DNA of 64,000 nucleotides from Parashewanella spongiae (GTDB lineage Bacteria; Pseudomonadota; Gammaproteobacteria; Enterobacterales; Shewanellaceae): NCBI RefSeq assembly GCF_004358345.1, contig NZ_CP037952.1, positions 2,666,001 to 2,730,000 of the forward strand, read 5' to 3'. Shown piece by piece: positions 61,133 to 64,000 of this stretch (position 1 is its first letter; each line of letters starts with the position of its first letter). The notes under the pieces were generated by a model. It saw only the letters and a program-made list of their open reading frames with translations, ran no database searches and was not told where the DNA came from. The position numbers and the translations under genes were made by a program.

Positions 61133-61140
61133 AATTAAAC

Positions 61141-61175
61141 ACATTAAAGCTTGAAAACTGTTCAAGCTTTAATGT
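61141..61175. terminator. Convergent terminator between HvfA-like gene and minE
   Basis: Perfect 15-bp inverted repeat ACATTAAAGCTTGAA / TTCAAGCTTTAATGT with loop AACTG. Confidence 0.85.
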
Positions 61176-61187
61176 TTAACAAATTAG

Positions 61188-61451
61188 TTATTTCACCCCG
61201 TCGGGGAGAGTAACATTTAACTCAAGCACAGAAAGATTTTCATCATTTTGATCTACGTGAACTGAGACTTGATCCTCGGATATCTGTACGTATTTTCTGA
61301 TAACTTCAACAATTTCCTGTTTCATCTTAGGAAAGTAATCAGGTGTACTTTGCGCTCCTCTTTGATGAGCAACAATAATTTGTAATCTTTCCTTGGCTAA
61401 AGATGCCGAGGAGGATTTTTTATTTATTTTAAAATAATCAATAAGAGACAT
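61188..61451 (-). CDS. minE: Cell division topological specificity factor MinE
   Basis: 87-residue protein that displaces MinC from MinD and drives Min oscillation. [23 protein letters not shown] with the anti-MinCD helix is typical. It follows minD by 3 bases, the last gene of minCDE. Confidence 0.96.
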   Translation of the reverse strand: MSLIDYFKINKKSSSASLAKERLQIIVAHQRGAQSTPDYFPKMKQEIVEVIRKYVQISEDQVSVHVDQNDENLSVLELNVTLPDGVK

Positions 61452-61454
61452 AAT

Positions 61455-62264
61455 TTAGCTTCCAAATATCCTTTTTAATAATCCTTTCTTTTGTTCTTCT
61501 ACAAATCGCAAAGGCAAATTTTCACCTAATAAACGAGCAACAGCGTCAGAGTATGCAAGTCCTGCGTCACTAGCTTCATCTAAAATTACAGGAACTCCCG
61601 AATTAGAAGCTTTGAGAACAGCTTGAGATTCCGGAATTACACCGAGTAATGGAATAGCAAGAATTTCAGATACATCATCAACACTAAGCATTTCCCCAGA
61701 TTTTACTCTAGATGGTGAATAGCGAGTTAAAAGTAAAAATTCTTTAATGGGTTCAAGGTTCTGTTCTGCTCTTCGAGATTTACTTTGTAGCATCCCTAAA
61801 ATTCTGTCTGAATCTCGTACAGAGCTAACTTCAGGGTTTGTTGTTACAATGGCAATATCTGTAAAATATAAAGCCATCATTGCGCCTTGCTCAATCCCTG
61901 CTGGCGAATCACAAACAATATAATCGAATTGTTTTGACAATTCATCTAATATTCGACCAACACCTTCTTTCGTTAGAGCATCCTTATCACGAGTCTGTGA
62001 AGCAGGCAAAATAAATAGATTTTCACAGCGCTTATCTTTTATCAGAGCTTGATTGAGATTTGCTTCTTGATTGATAACATTGACAAAATCATAAACTACG
62101 CGCCGTTCACAACCCATTACTAAATCAAGGTTCCGTAAACCAATATCAAAATCAATAACTACAGTTCTATTGCCTTTCATAGCTAAACCAGTTGCAATCG
62201 CAGCACTGGAGGTGGTCTTTCCGACGCCACCTTTTCCGGATGTGACAACAATGATTTGTGCCAT
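61455..62264 (-). CDS. minD: Septum site-determining ATPase MinD
   Basis: Deviant Walker A ATPase (SGKGGVGKTTSSAAI) with the DSPAGIEQGA switch and a C-terminal amphipathic membrane anchor KGLLKRIFGS. 269 residues from MAQIIVVTSG at 62264; the frame opens 7 codons earlier. It recruits MinC and MinE to the membrane. Confidence 0.97.
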   Translation of the reverse strand: MAQIIVVTSGKGGVGKTTSSAAIATGLAMKGNRTVVIDFDIGLRNLDLVMGCERRVVYDFVNVINQEANLNQALIKDKRCENLFILPASQTRDKDALTKEGVGRILDELSKQFDYIVCDSPAGIEQGAMMALYFTDIAIVTTNPEVSSVRDSDRILGMLQSKSRRAEQNLEPIKEFLLLTRYSPSRVKSGEMLSVDDVSEILAIPLLGVIPESQAVLKASNSGVPVILDEASDAGLAYSDAVARLLGENLPLRFVEEQKKGLLKRIFGS

Positions 62265-62285
62265 ATATTTTTCCTTATTTAGCAA

Positions 62286-62951
62286 CTAAAGTGCTAAAGA
62301 TTCAATAATTAAAGATTTATTTTTTAAGCGAATGCAAGCTGATAGCCCATCGCAATGCTCTTGTAAACTTTCTGTTAACCAATACTGACCAGCAATAGAA
62401 ACAAGTTCAGCTTCAGTTTTTTTTGCAATGATTATAGAGTGTTCATCACCAGAAGCCCCAGCCATTGCTTTGCCACGTAGGGCTCCATAAATATGAATAT
62501 TCCCATCAGCGATAACTTCAGCCCCATTACTCACTGCACCAATAACGATGAGATCAGCATTTTTTGCATATATTTGCTGACCTGAACGAACTGTTTTTTT
62601 GACTAACATTGTTGTTCTTGCAGGTGGAGGAGGGCAATTAACTGATTTTCCGGATTTCATAATCGCAAGACCAATTGATTTAGCTTGCTGATTAATGGAT
62701 TGTGCAGCACCTGTAATCCCTACAATAACAAGTTTTTTATTCGATAAGATATCTCTTAATGCTATCAGATCAAAATTATCATTATCGATAAGTGAGAAGT
62801 TTAACACTAGTGGTGCACCCAAAAAAAATTGAGGTGCCTGATTAAGCTTGTTATCTAACTCTCTAGATAACAGCTGCAAATCTGAACTTTTTAAATGAAG
62901 AACAGATAAAGTAAAGGATGAACCCTTTAACTCGAGATTTGATTCTAGCAT
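62286..62951 (-). CDS. minC: Septum site-determining protein MinC
   Basis: FtsZ-inhibiting protein of 221 residues. N-terminal domain [21 protein letters not shown], then the C-terminal beta-helix with [32 protein letters not shown] and [15 protein letters not shown]. First gene of minCDE, divergent from ycgL. Confidence 0.96.
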   Translation of the reverse strand: MLESNLELKGSSFTLSVLHLKSSDLQLLSRELDNKLNQAPQFFLGAPLVLNFSLIDNDNFDLIALRDILSNKKLVIVGITGAAQSINQQAKSIGLAIMKSGKSVNCPPPPARTTMLVKKTVRSGQQIYAKNADLIVIGAVSNGAEVIADGNIHIYGALRGKAMAGASGDEHSIIIAKKTEAELVSIAGQYWLTESLQEHCDGLSACIRLKNKSLIIESLAL

Positions 62952-63074
62952 CCCGGCTTACGCGCTCCTGAATTTCATCAGATATTATACTGATTCAGAT
63001 TATTTTTTTATAGCATCATGTTATAGTGTGAACCATTAACTGGCAAGCTGTAACCTAGGGATTTGTAGACAAAT

Positions 63075-63353
63075 ATGATATGTGCTGTTTATAAAAGTAG
63101 TTTAAAAGAAGAAACATATCTTTTTATAGAGAAAAAAGGGCAGTTTGATAATGTGCCAGAGCCTTTATTAGCAATGTTTGGTACTCCTCAATTACTCATG
63201 CTTTTGCCTCTCAGTAAAAGAGAAAAGTTAGGCATTGCTGACATAAACAGAGTAAAAGAAGAAATTCTTAACAAAGGGTTTTACTTACAAATTCCACCTC
63301 CAAAAGAAAACTTACTGGACATTCACCGGAAAGAGCTTGGGGTAGAGGCCTAG
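63075..63353 (+). CDS. YcgL-family protein
   Basis: Conserved 92-residue protein beside minC in many gammaproteobacteria; function unknown. MICAVYKSSLKEETYLFIEKK and the FGTPQLLMLLPL block match the family. ATG at 63075. Confidence 0.9.
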   Translation: MICAVYKSSLKEETYLFIEKKGQFDNVPEPLLAMFGTPQLLMLLPLSKREKLGIADINRVKEEILNKGFYLQIPPPKENLLDIHRKELGVEA

Positions 63354-63557
63354 AGCACACCAAATTGGTGGGTATGACAATATTTACCCATCATGATTAT
63401 TGGTTTTTAAAGCTAACCTCGTCACTAATTTCAACAAAAACATGTTGTTTTACACTGTCGTTACGCTAGTATTCATACTTAAGTATTATAATAATTAAGC
63501 TTGACCACTTTATATTGTTTACTTAATGACAATAACCCAATGCTTAATTTGTTATAC

Positions 63558-64000
63558 ATGGACGGTTTATATATGGCAGTTATTAGAACAATAAGATCGG
63601 GGTTATTCTGTACAAGTTTACTTCTTGCTCACTCACTTTCAGCTGAAGAACAAAGTTTTCGACAATACGCAGATTCTATAAATCAAGAAGCAATACAGCT
63701 AGGTGTAACAGAGCAAACGATTTCTATAATTGAAGAAAAATTAAAATATTTTCGAAAAAAAGTAATAAATAATAATGCCGATTCTAGTTCTGAAGTACAT
63801 TTCGAAGATTTTTTAACCAAATCACTTGCGGATGAAAAAGTAGACAAGTTACTTAATTTATTTATTACCTACCATCAGCAGCTCACAGAAATTGGTGAAC
63901 ATTACCAAGTTCAACCACGATTTATTCTTGCATTGTGGGGGGAACTTTCAAACGCGGGTACCAGCTTAGATTCCTTTTCCGTTTTATCAGTAATGTTATC
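63558..64000 (+). CDS. Lytic murein transglycosylase, MltB-type (partial, cut by window edge)
   Basis: First 147 residues of an exported lytic transglycosylase. ATG at 63558 or 63573, then a signal-like segment, SFRQYADSINQEAIQLGVTEQ, and YQVQPRFILALWGELSNAG, where Glu is the catalytic residue of the MltB family (RFILAIWGVE type). It follows ycgL in the same direction, as in Shewanella. The rest lies outside the window. Confidence 0.88.
   Translation, partial: MDGLYMAVIRTIRSGLFCTSLLLAHSLSAEEQSFRQYADSINQEAIQLGVTEQTISIIEEKLKYFRKKVINNNADSSSEVHFEDFLTKSLADEKVDKLLNLFITYHQQLTEIGEHYQVQPRFILALWGELSNAGTSLDSFSVLSVML

Noticed and set aside
60840-61165. Two long antisense frames over the Cys/Gly repeat gene
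   Set aside because: They are mirror frames of a repetitive coding sequence; the plus frame has the signal peptide, ribosome site and family match.

Overview
The window looks like a low-GC marine gammaproteobacterium of the Alteromonadales, most like Shewanellaceae (a Parashewanella-type genome is possible). This rests on recognisable blocks whose gene order matches that group and Escherichia coli: hisGDC; yoaA-tsaB-fadD-rnd; purB-hflD-mnmA-nudJ-rluE-icd; cspD/clpS-clpA-infA-bpt-aat; and minCDE-ycgL-mltB. The genus is inferred by eye and was not computed.

Layout: 1-2.8 kb holds the his operon with a complete histidine leader peptide and attenuator. 2.9-11.7 kb is the yoaA/tsaB/fadD/rnd block, with two inverted copies of a ~315 bp MITE around three small genes. 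11.7-28.4 kb is accessory. It holds two degraded group II introns, at least five families of short inverted-repeat elements (some nested), a dead IS66-like transposase, and two unusual proteins, one of which looks like a multi-domain Death-fold (CARD/Death) protein. A few ordinary enzymes are scattered among them. 28.4-36.9 kb is mostly core (sodB, grxD, DUF2066, hda, acyl-CoA dehydrogenase, dacB), interrupted by an IS4-type element. 37-46.1 kb is a mobile segment: a solitary tyrosine recombinase next to a strong palindrome and a likely ribbon-helix-helix protein, then a complete Tn3-family transposon with matching ends, a perfect 5-bp target duplication and a secreted passenger protein of unknown function. 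46.2-64 kb is core: purine synthesis, tRNA thiolation, isocitrate dehydrogenase, the Clp/N-end-rule set, a short orphan gene for an HvfA-like Cys/Gly-repeat metallophore precursor, the Min system and the start of an MltB-type transglycosylase.

Working together: clpS, clpA, bpt and aat are a complete N-end-rule set (two aminoacyl-transferases, adaptor and unfoldase; clpP would lie elsewhere). minC, minD and minE place the division site. hisG, hisD and hisC are the start of histidine synthesis under attenuation control. TnpA and TnpR with the terminal repeats form a self-sufficient transposon.

Most notable: (1) the Death-fold-like protein at 15738-17030; (2) a 30-31 bp sequence module found six times inside different repeat families, once as a clean 30-bp insertion against an otherwise matching empty site and three times at the apex of a hairpin; (3) the intact Tn3-family transposon with an uncharacterised secreted cargo; (4) the orphan HvfA-like peptide gene. 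No CRISPR array, rRNA or tRNA gene was seen.
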